From Caballeronia novacaledonica (GTDB lineage: Bacteria; Pseudomonadota; Gammaproteobacteria; Burkholderiales; Burkholderiaceae): a stretch of 64,000 nt of DNA. Location: the NCBI RefSeq assembly GCF_900258035.1, contig NZ_OGTP01000013.1, positions 1 to 64,000 on the forward strand, read 5' to 3'. The position numbers were made by a program, and so were the translations under genes. The number at the start of each line of letters is the position of its first letter. Within the stretch, counting starts at the first letter, position 1. Below the pieces are notes generated by a model. It saw only the letters and a program-made list of their open reading frames with translations, had not been told where the DNA came from and ran no database searches. Shown one piece after another: positions 42,400 through 51,557 of the stretch.

Positions 42400-43883
42400 T
42401 GACCGTGCCATTTCAAACCGTTTCGGCCAACAATCGAGTCCCGCTCTTCTATGCGGAAGTCGACAACAGCCAGGCTGGATACTTCTCGCAGGCCGTTCGC
42501 ACGCTGCTGATCGGCCAGAAGCTGGCCGCCGGCACTGGCGCCTCGAACGTGCCGCAGCTCGTGTCGCGCAGCGACCAGGCGAAGACCCTGTTCGGCGTCG
42601 GCTCGATGCTCGCGCGCATGCACGCGAAGTATCGCGAGGGAGATTCGTCCGGTGAAGTGTGGTGTCTCGCCGTGGATGATCCGGGCGCAGGCGTCGCCGC
42701 GACCGGCTCGTTCGCCATCACGGGCACCGCGACGGCCGCGGGCACGCTGAGCGCATACATCGGCGCTGACCGCGTGCAGATCGCTGTTGCAGCGTCCGAC
42801 ACCGCAGCGACGAGCGCCACCGCGCTGGCCGCGGCGATCAACGCGAATACCGATCTGCCTGTGACGGCATCGGCATCGACGGGCACTGTAACCGTGACCG
42901 CGCGGCACAAGGGCGCGCTCGGCAACGACCTGCTCCTTCAGATGAACATGAAGGGTGCGGCGGGCGGCGAATCGACGCCGGCTGGCTTGTCGGTCGCTGT
43001 GACGGCGATGAACGGCGGCACGGCGGCGCCGTCGCTGACGAGCGCGATTGCAGCGATGGGCGATGACGAGTACGACTTCATCATCCATCCGTATGCGGAC
43101 ACGACGAACCTCGACCTGTTCCGCACTGTGATGAACGACACGACGGGCCGCTGGGCGTGGAACCGTCAGATCTACGGGCACGTGTACAGCGCGCTGCGCG
43201 GCACGTTTTCGGCGTTGCAGGCTGCGGGCGTCCTCCGCAATGACCAACACGGGACGATCGCGGGCATGCCGACGCTCCTGCCGAATCCCGTCTGGGAATA
43301 TGCAGCGGCATACGGCGCTCGCAACGCGGTGTTCATCGCCGCCGATCCGGCGCGACCGACGCAGACCGGCGAACTGACCGGCATCACGGCGGCGCCGGCG
43401 AGCAATCGCTTCATCCAGACGGAGCGTCAGACGCTGCTTTCGTCGGGTATTGCGACCAGCTACACGGTGAGCGGCGTCGTGCGCATCGAGCGCGCGATCA
43501 CGACGTACCAGAAGAATCTCTGGGGGCAGGCCGATCCGTCGTATCTCGACAGCGAAACGATGCACCAGCTTGCGGCGATCATCCGCCGCCTGCGTAGCGT
43601 GATCACGACGAAGTACCCGCGTCACAAGCTGGCCGACGACGGCACGCACTTCGGTGCGGGCGCGGCGATCGTCACGCCGAGCGTGATCCGCGGCGAACTC
43701 GCATCGGTGTATGCGCAGATGGAGGACGAAGGCCTCGTCGAGAACGCGAAGGCTTTCGCCGAAAACCTGATCGTCGAGCGCAACGCCGACGACCCGAACC
43801 GGCTCGACGTGCTGTTCCCGCCGGATCTCGTCAATCAGCTGCGCGTGTTCGCTGTGCTCGCACAGTTCCGCCTGCAATATTAA
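42399..43883 (+). CDS. Tail sheath protein, subtilisin-like domain (Mu gpL type)
   Basis: 494 aa. The N-terminal VPLFYAEVDNSQAGYF, the inserted Thr/Ala-rich variable domain (about 90-210), EYDFIIHPYADTTNLD, GRWAWNRQIYGHVYS and the C-terminal part with ITTYQKNLWGQADPSYLDSE match Mu-type contractile sheath proteins. Its presence makes this a myovirus-type phage. Confidence 0.95.
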   Translation: MTVPFQTVSANNRVPLFYAEVDNSQAGYFSQAVRTLLIGQKLAAGTGASNVPQLVSRSDQAKTLFGVGSMLARMHAKYREGDSSGEVWCLAVDDPGAGVAATGSFAITGTATAAGTLSAYIGADRVQIAVAASDTAATSATALAAAINANTDLPVTASASTGTVTVTARHKGALGNDLLLQMNMKGAAGGESTPAGLSVAVTAMNGGTAAPSLTSAIAAMGDDEYDFIIHPYADTTNLDLFRTVMNDTTGRWAWNRQIYGHVYSALRGTFSALQAAGVLRNDQHGTIAGMPTLLPNPVWEYAAAYGARNAVFIAADPARPTQTGELTGITAAPASNRFIQTERQTLLSSGIATSYTVSGVVRIERAITTYQKNLWGQADPSYLDSETMHQLAAIIRRLRSVITTKYPRHKLADDGTHFGAGAAIVTPSVIRGELASVYAQMEDEGLVENAKAFAENLIVERNADDPNRLDVLFPPDLVNQLRVFAVLAQFRLQY

Positions 43884-43893
43884 GGAGTAGCAC

Positions 43894-44253
43894 ATGGGTA
43901 AGCGCGTAGCAGGGATGTGCTTCGTGAAGGTCGACGGCGAGCAGTTGGAGGTGAAAGGCAGCCTCGAATGCACCGTCGGCGAGGTCGTGCGCGAGACGGT
44001 GTCGAGCACGAAAGGCCCGGTCGGCTACAAGGAAACGACCCGCGTCCCTTCGACGAAGTTGACGGCGATCTTCATGCCAGATTTCCCGATTGACACACTG
44101 ATCAACGGCACCGATATGACGATCACGTCGGAGTTCGGCAACGGCAAGGTGCACACGCTTTCGGGCGCGTATCTCGTCGGCGAACCGACGGCAAAGGGCG
44201 AGGACGGCGAAATCGACCTCGAATTCGAAGGCACGAAGGGAATCTGGCAATGA
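43894..44253 (+). CDS. Tail tube protein (Mu gpM type)
   Basis: 119 aa. MGKRVAGMCFVKVDGEQLEV, GEVVRETVSSTKGPVGYKET and HTLSGAYLVGEPTAKGEDGE IDLEFEG follow the Phage_tail_tube pattern. It forms the inner tube inside the sheath. AAGGAGTAGCAC precedes the ATG. Confidence 0.92.
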   Translation: MGKRVAGMCFVKVDGEQLEVKGSLECTVGEVVRETVSSTKGPVGYKETTRVPSTKLTAIFMPDFPIDTLINGTDMTITSEFGNGKVHTLSGAYLVGEPTAKGEDGEIDLEFEGTKGIWQ

Positions 44254-44543
44254 TCGTCACACTCAGCAAGCCGATCTCGGCGCACGGCGAGGAAACGCAG
44301 GAGCTCGACTTGCGCGACCCGACCGCGAAAGACGTGATGGAGCTCGGCTATCCCTACCTCGTCGTGCAGAGCGACGACGGGCAGGGTGTCGAGCTCCGGC
44401 CGAAGGTCGTCGCGCGCTACGTCGTGCGCCTCGCGAAAATCCCGATGTCGTCGGTCGAGCAGCTGGCGATCGCGGATCTCTCCACGCTGCAGGCGCACGT
44501 GATGGGCTTCTTCGGTCAGGACGCGGCCACCGTCGGCGCGTAA
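44250..44543 (+). CDS. Tail assembly chaperone, Mu gp41-like
   Basis: 97 aa. LDLRDPTAKDVMELGYPYLV and the C-terminal LQAHVMGFFG are typical of the tail assembly E/gp41 family. In related phages a frameshift near the end fuses it with the next frame; open overlap here runs from 44503 to 44543. Confidence 0.85.
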   Translation: MIVTLSKPISAHGEETQELDLRDPTAKDVMELGYPYLVVQSDDGQGVELRPKVVARYVVRLAKIPMSSVEQLAIADLSTLQAHVMGFFGQDAATVGA

Positions 44544-44553
44544 GCGAGGGGTC

Positions 44554-44748
44554 GTGGAAGAAGACGAACTGGCTGCCGAGGAACTGGCTGCGCGCCAGAC
44601 CGAGGCGTTCGAGCAACGCGTCTTCGACCTGGCGTATTTCTGGAAGATCAGCCCCGCCGAGGTGATGGCGCTCTCGCTCACCGACTTCAATCGATACGAG
44701 CGAAACGCGCTGCGCATCGCTGAACAACAGACACCGGACGATGGCTGA
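44554..44748 (+). CDS. Tail assembly protein, GpE/gp42-like second frame
   Basis: 64 aa from GTG 44554. EQRVFDLAYFWKISPAEVMA with LSLTDFNRY is the GpE+E'/gp42 signature. The frame remains open upstream to 44503 inside the gp41-like gene, so it is probably also made as a frameshift extension. Overlaps the tape measure start by 8 bp. Confidence 0.75.
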   Translation: MEEDELAAEELAARQTEAFEQRVFDLAYFWKISPAEVMALSLTDFNRYERNALRIAEQQTPDDG

Positions 44749-46501
44749 TTCCTTCCAACTAAAAGCGATCCTGACCGCGGTCGATAAGATCTCGCCGACG
44801 CTTCAGAAGGTGCGCACCGGCATCAATGCCACGCACAAGACGTTTCGCGATCTCGGCGGCGCGAGCCGCGGATTGCTCGGCAGTGTCGGATTGCCCGCGG
44901 CGATCAGCTTCGGCGCGGTCGGGTTCGCCGCGCTCCATGCGGCGCAGGGCGCGCTCGAATATGCAGGTGCGCTGCAGGACGCATCAGACAAGACAGGCGT
45001 CGCGATCGGCCCGCTGCAATCTCTGCAGACCGTGTTCGAGGCGAGCGGCGTGTCGAGTGAGGACTTTATCGAGTCCGTCACGAAGCTCAACAAGGGGCTC
45101 GCTGAGGCGGGCGCGGGCAAGGACGATAGCCTGCTTCACCTGCTCACGAAACTGCGCATTCCGCTGCGCGACGCGAAGGGGCAGATTCGGAGCGTCGAGT
45201 CGGTGCTGCCGCAGTTGGCCGATGCCTTCGAAAAGAACGAGAACCCCGCCGTGCGCACGCGCATCGCGATGGAACTCTTCGGGAAGGCTGGCGCGAAGAT
45301 GATCGCCACGCTGAAGGGCGGCGGCAAGGCGCTGATCGACGCGCAGAACGACGCCAAGCGGCTCGGCGCGGTGCTGTCAGACGAAGCGACGGGCAAGCTC
45401 GACGACCTCGGCGACAGCTTCGGGCTGATCTCGCGGCAGATCAAGGTGCAGATCGCCGCCGCGTTTGCGGTTGCTGCGCCGTCTGTGATGGCTGCGGTCA
45501 AGGCGGTGTCCGAGTGGATCGGCGCGAACAAGGAGTTGCTGCAGCAGAAGGTAGGCGGCTACATTGCGCGCGTCGCGAAGGCGTTTCAAGGCTGGGTCGA
45601 GTCGGGCGGGTTCGAAGCGCTCGGAACGGGAATCATCCGCGTGCTGGACGGAATCGATGCGTTCGTCTCGGCGGTCGGCGGCTTGCGTAACGTTCTGTAC
45701 GGACTCGGCGCAATCATCCTGATCGGGCCTGTTTCGTCGGCTGTTCAGCTCGCGGCGGTGTTCCTTCGGATCGGCACCTACATCTTTCCGTTCTTCGCGA
45801 AAGGCGTGCTGATCGCCGCGCGCGCCGTCTTCCTGCTGGGGCGCGCGTTCCTCATGAACCCTATCGGCATCGCGGTCGCAGCGATTGCGGGCGCGGCATA
45901 TCTGATCTACAGCAACTGGGAGACGGTCGGCCCGTTCTTCGCGAAGCTGTGGGAGGGCGTGAAGGCGATCTTCACAGCCGGTTTCGAGTTTGTGAAGGCG
46001 TACTTCCTGAACTTCACACCGCTCGGTCTGATCATCAGCAACTGGGAGCCGATCGTGACGTACTTCTCCGGTCTTTGGGACCGGGTGAAGGTCTTCGTCG
46101 ATCCGATCCTCGGCGCTGCCCGGTCTGTTGCGGGCGCGATCGGCGATTTCTTTTCAGGCGGTCGAAGCTCGGCTCCAATCGCCACTGGAGCCGTCGATCA
46201 ATCGCCGCAGAAATCGCCGGTTCAAGCTAGCGCGCGGGTGCTTCAGCAAACGGCGCCGCCCGCTGTGTCGCCGGTGCCTTCAGCTTCGGGCGTGCCGCCG
46301 CAGCGGCTCGTCACGCCGCAGTCGCGCGGACCGCTCGCCGGAGCGCTTGCCGGGCAACCGGCACAGACGAAGCTGAACGGCGAACTCGTCGTGCGCTTCC
46401 AAGACGCACCACCGGGCACGCGCGTCGATCCGGGTACGAGCAATCAGCCGGGTCTGTCGATCAACCCTGACGTGGGATACCGCAGTCAACTGGCGTTCTG
46501 A
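44741..46501 (+). CDS. Tail tape measure protein
   Basis: 586 aa. MADSFQLKAILTAVDKISPT start, long helices, DKTGVAIGPLQSLQTVFEAS, an ELFGKAGAKMIATLKGGGKA block and several hydrophobic segments (about 55-75, 320-350, 365-390) are TMP features. It sets tail length; at this size the tail is relatively short. C-terminal 110 residues are Pro/Gln-rich. Confidence 0.93.
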   Translation: MADSFQLKAILTAVDKISPTLQKVRTGINATHKTFRDLGGASRGLLGSVGLPAAISFGAVGFAALHAAQGALEYAGALQDASDKTGVAIGPLQSLQTVFEASGVSSEDFIESVTKLNKGLAEAGAGKDDSLLHLLTKLRIPLRDAKGQIRSVESVLPQLADAFEKNENPAVRTRIAMELFGKAGAKMIATLKGGGKALIDAQNDAKRLGAVLSDEATGKLDDLGDSFGLISRQIKVQIAAAFAVAAPSVMAAVKAVSEWIGANKELLQQKVGGYIARVAKAFQGWVESGGFEALGTGIIRVLDGIDAFVSAVGGLRNVLYGLGAIILIGPVSSAVQLAAVFLRIGTYIFPFFAKGVLIAARAVFLLGRAFLMNPIGIAVAAIAGAAYLIYSNWETVGPFFAKLWEGVKAIFTAGFEFVKAYFLNFTPLGLIISNWEPIVTYFSGLWDRVKVFVDPILGAARSVAGAIGDFFSGGRSSAPIATGAVDQSPQKSPVQASARVLQQTAPPAVSPVPSASGVPPQRLVTPQSRGPLAGALAGQPAQTKLNGELVVRFQDAPPGTRVDPGTSNQPGLSINPDVGYRSQLAF

Positions 46502-46504
46502 TAA

Positions 46505-47752
46505 ATGGCCTGGAAAGACAAACTTCAGCCGGCGACGTTCCGGGGTGTGCCGTTCGAGGTCGAATCCGACGACGGCAGCTTCGGACGGCGCACGCAGGTG
46601 CACGAGTATCCACAGCGTGACATGCCTTACGCTGAAGATCTCGGACGTGCCACGCGGGAGATCAACGTCACGGCATTCCTGATCGGTGACGATTACCTCG
46701 ACGCACGCGACAAGCTGCTCGAGGCGCTGGAGACGGCAGGACCGGGAACGCTCGTGCATCCGTGGTACGGCGAGCTCAAGGTATCACTGAAGGATCCGGC
46801 GCGCGTCTCGCATAGCATCGCGAACGGCGGCATGTGCACGGTGCAGCTTTCGTTCGTCGAAGCGGGCGAACTGGCCTTCCCGAGCGCGGGTAACTCGCTC
46901 GGTGCGAAGTCGCTCGAAGCGGCCGACAGGCTGCAGGACGCCGGCTCGTTCGACTACGTCGAGAAGTTCGACGTGAACAGCAAGCCGTCTGCTGTTTTCG
47001 ACGACGCAGTGAAGACGTTCAATGACGGATGTGACCTGATCGACAACGCGACGTCGAATATCAAATCGATCCTCGACCATCCGATGCAGTTCCTGAAGGA
47101 CAACGCGCGCACGCTCATCCCTGACGCATTCGCGATGGCCGACACCGTGTTTGGCCTGTTCAAGCGCGGAGAGTCGGTCGTCGATAGCATCACGTCGATG
47201 TTCGGTGGCGGCGGGGCCAGCGCGCGCAATAGCGACACAGTCGCCGCGCTGACAAGCCTGAGCCGAACGTTCAGCGATCGCGCTGCGACGGCGCAAGCGG
47301 TTGCGAATAGTGCGTCAACGGCGACATCGACGGTCAGCCCGAGCCGCGCGCAGGCTGCGACGAATGCTGCGGCGCTCAATCATCTGTTCAGTCAGTCGAT
47401 GCTCGTGCAGGCGGTCGGCATGACGACGACGATGGACCTGCCGATCTACGACGACGCGGTGAAGATTCGCAATGACGTGACGGCGGCGCTCGACAACGAG
47501 AGTCTGGCCGTCTCAGACCCCGTGTATGTCGTGCTTCAGGACGCGCGCGCGGCGGTGTATGCCGACGTGACGGGGCGGCTCTCGCAGAGCGCGCGGCTGA
47601 AAACAATTACGCCGCGCGCAATCATGCCTGCGATCGTGACAGCTTACGACCAATTCGAAGACGTCGCGCGCGAGGGCGAGATCGTTGACCTCAACAAGAT
47701 TCGCCGGCCGGGCTTCGTTCCGGCTGAACCGATCAAGGTGCTTTCGGTATGA
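46505..47752 (+). CDS. DNA circularisation / tail protein, Mu gpN-like
   Basis: 415 aa. The N-terminal DNA_circ_N domain is clear: WKDKLQPATFRGVPFEVESD, GRRTQVHEYPQRDMPYAEDL, INVTAFLIGDDYLDARDKLL, GPGTLVHPWYGEL. In Mu this protein is part of the tail/baseplate despite its name. Confidence 0.92.
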   Translation: MAWKDKLQPATFRGVPFEVESDDGSFGRRTQVHEYPQRDMPYAEDLGRATREINVTAFLIGDDYLDARDKLLEALETAGPGTLVHPWYGELKVSLKDPARVSHSIANGGMCTVQLSFVEAGELAFPSAGNSLGAKSLEAADRLQDAGSFDYVEKFDVNSKPSAVFDDAVKTFNDGCDLIDNATSNIKSILDHPMQFLKDNARTLIPDAFAMADTVFGLFKRGESVVDSITSMFGGGGASARNSDTVAALTSLSRTFSDRAATAQAVANSASTATSTVSPSRAQAATNAAALNHLFSQSMLVQAVGMTTTMDLPIYDDAVKIRNDVTAALDNESLAVSDPVYVVLQDARAAVYADVTGRLSQSARLKTITPRAIMPAIVTAYDQFEDVAREGEIVDLNKIRRPGFVPAEPIKVLSV

Positions 47753-48912
47753 CCGAGGACAAGAACGCCGTACGCTTGCTGGTGAACGGCAAGGAGTACG
47801 GCGGCTGGAAGTCGGTCGAGATCACGGCCGGCATCGAGCGGCAGGTGCGCGAATTTGAACTGAGCGTCACGGATCGCTGGCCGGGCCAGGCGGACATCCC
47901 GCGGCGCATTCGTCCGGGCGATGAGTGCGAGGTAATCATCGGAAAGGATCGCGTCCTGACTGGATACGTCGACGCTACACCGATCCGATACGACGCACAG
48001 ACGCTCACTGTCGGCGTGAAGGGGCGCAGCAAGACGGCGGATCTGGTCGATTGCTCGGCTGTGAACAAGCCGGGAAGCTGGGCGGGCGCGAAGGTCGAAC
48101 GCATCGCGGCCGATCTTGCGGGCGTGTACGGCATCAAGGTCGTCACGCAGATGGACACTGGCGCGGCGCTGGCGCATGCGATCGACCAGGGCGAAAGCGT
48201 ATTCGAGTCGATCGACCGCATGCTGAAGCTGCGGCAGTTGCTCGCTACCGACGACGCGCTCGGTCAGCTCGTCTTCATCGACGTCGGCACCGCAGGCACG
48301 GCGAAGACCGCGCTGAAGCTCGGCGAGAACATCCTGTCGGCCGATGCGCCGCTCGATTACAAGGACGTCTATACCGAATACATCTGCAAGGGGCAGCGCT
48401 CCGGAACGGATGACGACTTCGGCGAGACGGTAGCGAGCGAGTTCGCGGACATCACGGACACGAGCGTGCTTAAGCGTCACCGCGTGCTGGTCAAGAAGTC
48501 GAGTGGCCAGTGTGACGGCGGCACCGCGGCGCAGCGCGTTAAGTATGAGCAGGCGCACCGCAAGGCCAAGGCGCTGGAGACGACGTACACGGTCGCGGGA
48601 TGGCGGCAGGAGGATGGCTCGCTGTGGCTGCACAACCAACTTGTGCGTGTGGTCGATCCGGTGATCGGCTTCGACGATGAATTCGTCATCGCCGAGGTGA
48701 CGTATTCGCTGGGCGATCAGGGCATGCTCTGCCGCCTGCAGGTTGGGCCGAAGGATGGCTACGTCAACAGCCCCGCCAAGAAGGACGGCAAGAAGAAGGG
48801 TGCCGGTGATGGCGGCGACTGGAAGGATGTGGTTCCCGCCGACAGCAAGGCACCCAAGGTCAACAATGCAGCCGTGAAGTCTAAGAGCGGCTGGTCAGAC
48901 GTGAAACGCTAA
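47749..48912 (+). CDS. Baseplate hub protein, Mu gpP-like
   Basis: 387 aa. VRLLVNGKEYGGWKSVEITA, IRPGDECEVIIGKDRVLTGY and a late-control-D-like body match Mu-like gpP. It forms the baseplate hub. Lys/Gly-rich linker near residue 345. ATGA overlap upstream, and the next gene starts on its last base. Confidence 0.9.
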   Translation: MTEDKNAVRLLVNGKEYGGWKSVEITAGIERQVREFELSVTDRWPGQADIPRRIRPGDECEVIIGKDRVLTGYVDATPIRYDAQTLTVGVKGRSKTADLVDCSAVNKPGSWAGAKVERIAADLAGVYGIKVVTQMDTGAALAHAIDQGESVFESIDRMLKLRQLLATDDALGQLVFIDVGTAGTAKTALKLGENILSADAPLDYKDVYTEYICKGQRSGTDDDFGETVASEFADITDTSVLKRHRVLVKKSSGQCDGGTAAQRVKYEQAHRKAKALETTYTVAGWRQEDGSLWLHNQLVRVVDPVIGFDDEFVIAEVTYSLGDQGMLCRLQVGPKDGYVNSPAKKDGKKKGAGDGGDWKDVVPADSKAPKVNNAAVKSKSGWSDVKR

Positions 48913-49433
48913 TGGATGCTCGAGCCTTTGCGAAGATGGCAGGCCCGATCGTGCGACGCGTGCAGAACATGATCGCGCGCGGCACGGTCGCGCTCGCCAA
49001 TGCGTCGACGAAGATGCAGTCGCTACAGGTCAACCTTCTAGCTGACGAAACCGCCGACAACGTCGAGCACTTCGAGCCGTACGGATTCACGAGCCGGCCG
49101 CACGCAGGCGCTGAGGTCGTCGCCGTCTTTCCGGACGGAGATCGATCGCACGCTATCGCTGTGGTGGTCGCGGATCGGCGCTACAGGCTGACCGGACTCG
49201 CTGACGGCGACGTCGCGGTGCACGACGACAAAGGTCAGTCGATCGTGCTGGGCGCGGACGGTATCACGATCACTGGCAACGTGAAAGTGATCGGCACCTT
49301 GTTCGCAACCGAAGGCGTCACCAGCGGTGCCAACGGCGCGACGATCACCGGAGACGTCCATATCACCGGCGACGCGTTCATTGGTGGCAAATCCTTCTTG
49401 AATCACACTAACGGCGGCGCGCACTTGGATTGA
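48912..49433 (+). CDS. Baseplate spike protein, Mu gp45/gpV-like
   Basis: 173 aa. An OB-fold N-terminal half (DNVEHFEPYGFTSRPHAGAE, VVAVFPDGDRSHAIAVVVAD) and a repeated beta-helix tail (GITITGNVKVIGTLF, ATITGDVHITGDAFIGG), ending HTNGGAHLD. It is the membrane-piercing spike at the tail tip. Confidence 0.92.
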   Translation: MDARAFAKMAGPIVRRVQNMIARGTVALANASTKMQSLQVNLLADETADNVEHFEPYGFTSRPHAGAEVVAVFPDGDRSHAIAVVVADRRYRLTGLADGDVAVHDDKGQSIVLGADGITITGNVKVIGTLFATEGVTSGANGATITGDVHITGDAFIGGKSFLNHTNGGAHLD

Positions 49434-49448
49434 CGCCGCGACGATTGA

Positions 49449-49477
49449 GAGTCGGCCGCCTATGGGCGGCTTTTTTT
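49449..49477 (+). terminator. Hairpin terminator after the spike gene
   Basis: GCCGCC-TAT-GGGCGGC followed by TTTTTTT between the spike and gp46-like genes. Probably partial, as the late operon continues. Confidence 0.7.
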
Positions 49478-49487
49478 TGAGGCGCTC

Positions 49488-49928
49488 ATGCCTAGTTACG
49501 CGCAGGATGTGCCGCTCACTATCGACGGCGTCGAATCTTCGTTGCTCGCTGAGACGAATCCGCTCGTGCGCGCCGTGATCATGTCGCTCTTCACCTGGCG
49601 TCGCGCCGAGCCAGACGACCCGATCGAAGACACGAAGTGGGGCTGGTGGGGCGACAACGTCTCGGATGTTGAAAACGATCAGATCGGATCGCGACTTTGG
49701 CTTCTCGCGCGCGAGAAGCTGGCGCAGAGCACCTTGAACCGCGCCGAGCAATACGCGAGGGAAGCGCTTGCGCACCTGATCGATGACGGCGTCGCGACGC
49801 GCGTCACGGTGGCCGCCGAGCGCATCGGAAACGACGGGCTGGGTTTGACCGTCACGGTTTATCGAGTGGACGCCGCAGCGACAACGCTGCGATTCTCTAA
49901 CGTCTGGAGTCTGATCAACAATGTTTAA
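49488..49928 (+). CDS. Baseplate protein, Mu gp46-like
   Basis: 146 aa. LRTAVIMSLFTWRRA-type segment and TKWGWWGDNVSDVENDQIGS are the phage GP46 family hallmarks. It joins the baseplate wedge. Overlaps the gp47-like start by 8 bp. Confidence 0.9.
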   Translation: MPSYAQDVPLTIDGVESSLLAETNPLVRAVIMSLFTWRRAEPDDPIEDTKWGWWGDNVSDVENDQIGSRLWLLAREKLAQSTLNRAEQYAREALAHLIDDGVATRVTVAAERIGNDGLGLTVTVYRVDAAATTLRFSNVWSLINNV

Positions 49929-50973
49929 CCGCCCGGCGCTCACTGATATTGTCGCGCGCACGCGCGGCGACCTGCTCACGCGTTTGAGCCAGGACGAACT
50001 GCTGCGCCGCTCTGATTCCGAAGTGTTGTCGCGCGTGTTGGCCGGCGCGTCGCACGAGATCCACGGCTATCTAGACTGGATCGCGCGGCAGGTCATCTAT
50101 GACACCGCCGATAAAGAGATTCTGATCCGCTGGGCGTCAATCTGGGGCGTCACGCAGAAGCCCGCTGCCGCGGCGAGCGGCAACGTGCTCGTGACTGGCA
50201 CGGTGGGCACGCTCATTCCAATCGACACGCTGATGAAGCGCGCGGACGGCGAAGAGTTCACGGTCACGACAGACACTACGCTCGGCGCTAGTGCGACTGC
50301 TGTCCCGGTCGCAGCCGTTGAGGCCGGCGCGGCGGGCAACACCGTGGCAGCGACCGCGCTCACGCTGCTGAATCCGATTGCGGGCGTGCAGTCGGTTGTC
50401 ACGGTCGATTCTGGCGCGCTCACAAACGGCTCAGACATCGAGTCCGTCACCAGTCTTCGCAGCCGATTCCTCGCGCGCATCCAGCAGCCGCCCGCCGGCG
50501 GCTCGTCGGCAGACTACGAGCGATGGGCGCTTGAGGTGCCCGGCGTTACGCGCGCGTGGGTGTATCCGAAGGAAATGGGCGCGGGCACGGTGACGGTGCG
50601 ATTCGTGCGGGACAATGACGCGTCCATCATCCCGGATTCGATGGAAGTTCAGGCGGTGCAGAATTACATCGACGATTCGAGCCGACGGCCTGTCACTGCT
50701 GATGTATATGTCGTCGCGCCGGTTGCCGTGCCGCTCAATTTCACGATTCAACTTACGCCCGCAACAGCGACGGTGAAAGCAGCCGTGGAAGCCGAATTGC
50801 GCGACCTGCTGCTGCGCGAGGCCGCGCCCGGCGTGACTCGGCTCATCAGCCACATCCGCGAAGCGATCAGCACGGCGGCGGGTGAGATGGACAGTGTGCT
50901 CGTCTTTCCGACGACAAATCAGGTGTACACGACTGGTCAGATGCCGGTATTCGGGAGCATCACATGGGCTTGA
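49921..50973 (+). CDS. Baseplate J / gp47 family protein
   Basis: 350 aa. TRGDLLTRLSQDELLRRSDS, AGASHEIHGYLDWIARQVIY, then TDTTLGASATAVPVAAVEAG and PAGGSSADYERWALEVPGVT, matches Baseplate_J (Mu gp47). A main wedge component. Confidence 0.93.
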   Translation: MFNRPALTDIVARTRGDLLTRLSQDELLRRSDSEVLSRVLAGASHEIHGYLDWIARQVIYDTADKEILIRWASIWGVTQKPAAAASGNVLVTGTVGTLIPIDTLMKRADGEEFTVTTDTTLGASATAVPVAAVEAGAAGNTVAATALTLLNPIAGVQSVVTVDSGALTNGSDIESVTSLRSRFLARIQQPPAGGSSADYERWALEVPGVTRAWVYPKEMGAGTVTVRFVRDNDASIIPDSMEVQAVQNYIDDSSRRPVTADVYVVAPVAVPLNFTIQLTPATATVKAAVEAELRDLLLREAAPGVTRLISHIREAISTAAGEMDSVLVFPTTNQVYTTGQMPVFGSITWA

Positions 50974-51554
50974 CGGCGGCCGACTATCTCGAACTGTGCC
51001 AGAACCTGACACCGTATGGCCCGGCGTGGCCGCGCGAGCCTGAAGCGTTCGTTACTCGGCTGCTCGATGGATGGGCGCAAGAGTTCGCGCGGATTGAGGC
51101 CCGCATCGACGCACTGATTGAGGAAGCAGACCCGCGCACGACGATCGAGTTGCTTGCGGACTGGGAGCGGAACTACGGCCTGCCCGACGAGTGTTATCCG
51201 GAGGCGGCAACGATCGCCGAGCGCCGCGGACGTCTGCTTCAGAAGATCGCGTTCGAAGGCGGGCAGTCGAAGCAGTTCTTCATCGACTTTGTCGCTGCGC
51301 TCGGCTATCCGGGCGCCACGATCACCGAATATAAGCCCTTCAAGGCGAACAGCAAGTGCAACGCGGCGCTGAATCAGGGCGGCTGGCGCTACGCGTGGCT
51401 GATTTCTGTTCCGGCGTCGTCGACAGCAGTGAGGTTCAAGGCGAACAGCCGCGCAAACGAGCCGCTCACGCGTTTCGGTGATCCCGGCCTCGCTTGCATT
51501 CTTGCGAAGTACAGGCCGGCTCACACCATTCTCTACATCGGATACGGAGCGTAA
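50964..51554 (+). CDS. DUF2313 / YmfQ family tail protein (Mu gp48-like)
   Basis: 196 aa. LTPYGPAWPREPEAFVTRLL, TTIELLADWERNYGLPDECY and FEGGQSKQFFIDFVAALGYP are the DUF2313 pattern. It links baseplate and fibres. Overlaps the gp47-like gene by 10 bp. Confidence 0.9.
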   Translation: MGLTAADYLELCQNLTPYGPAWPREPEAFVTRLLDGWAQEFARIEARIDALIEEADPRTTIELLADWERNYGLPDECYPEAATIAERRGRLLQKIAFEGGQSKQFFIDFVAALGYPGATITEYKPFKANSKCNAALNQGGWRYAWLISVPASSTAVRFKANSRANEPLTRFGDPGLACILAKYRPAHTILYIGYGA

Positions 51555-51557
51555 CGA

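Noticed and set aside
42309..44009. 566-codon minus-strand frame opposite the tail sheath gene
   Set aside because: Antisense shadow; the sheath frame has clear family motifs.
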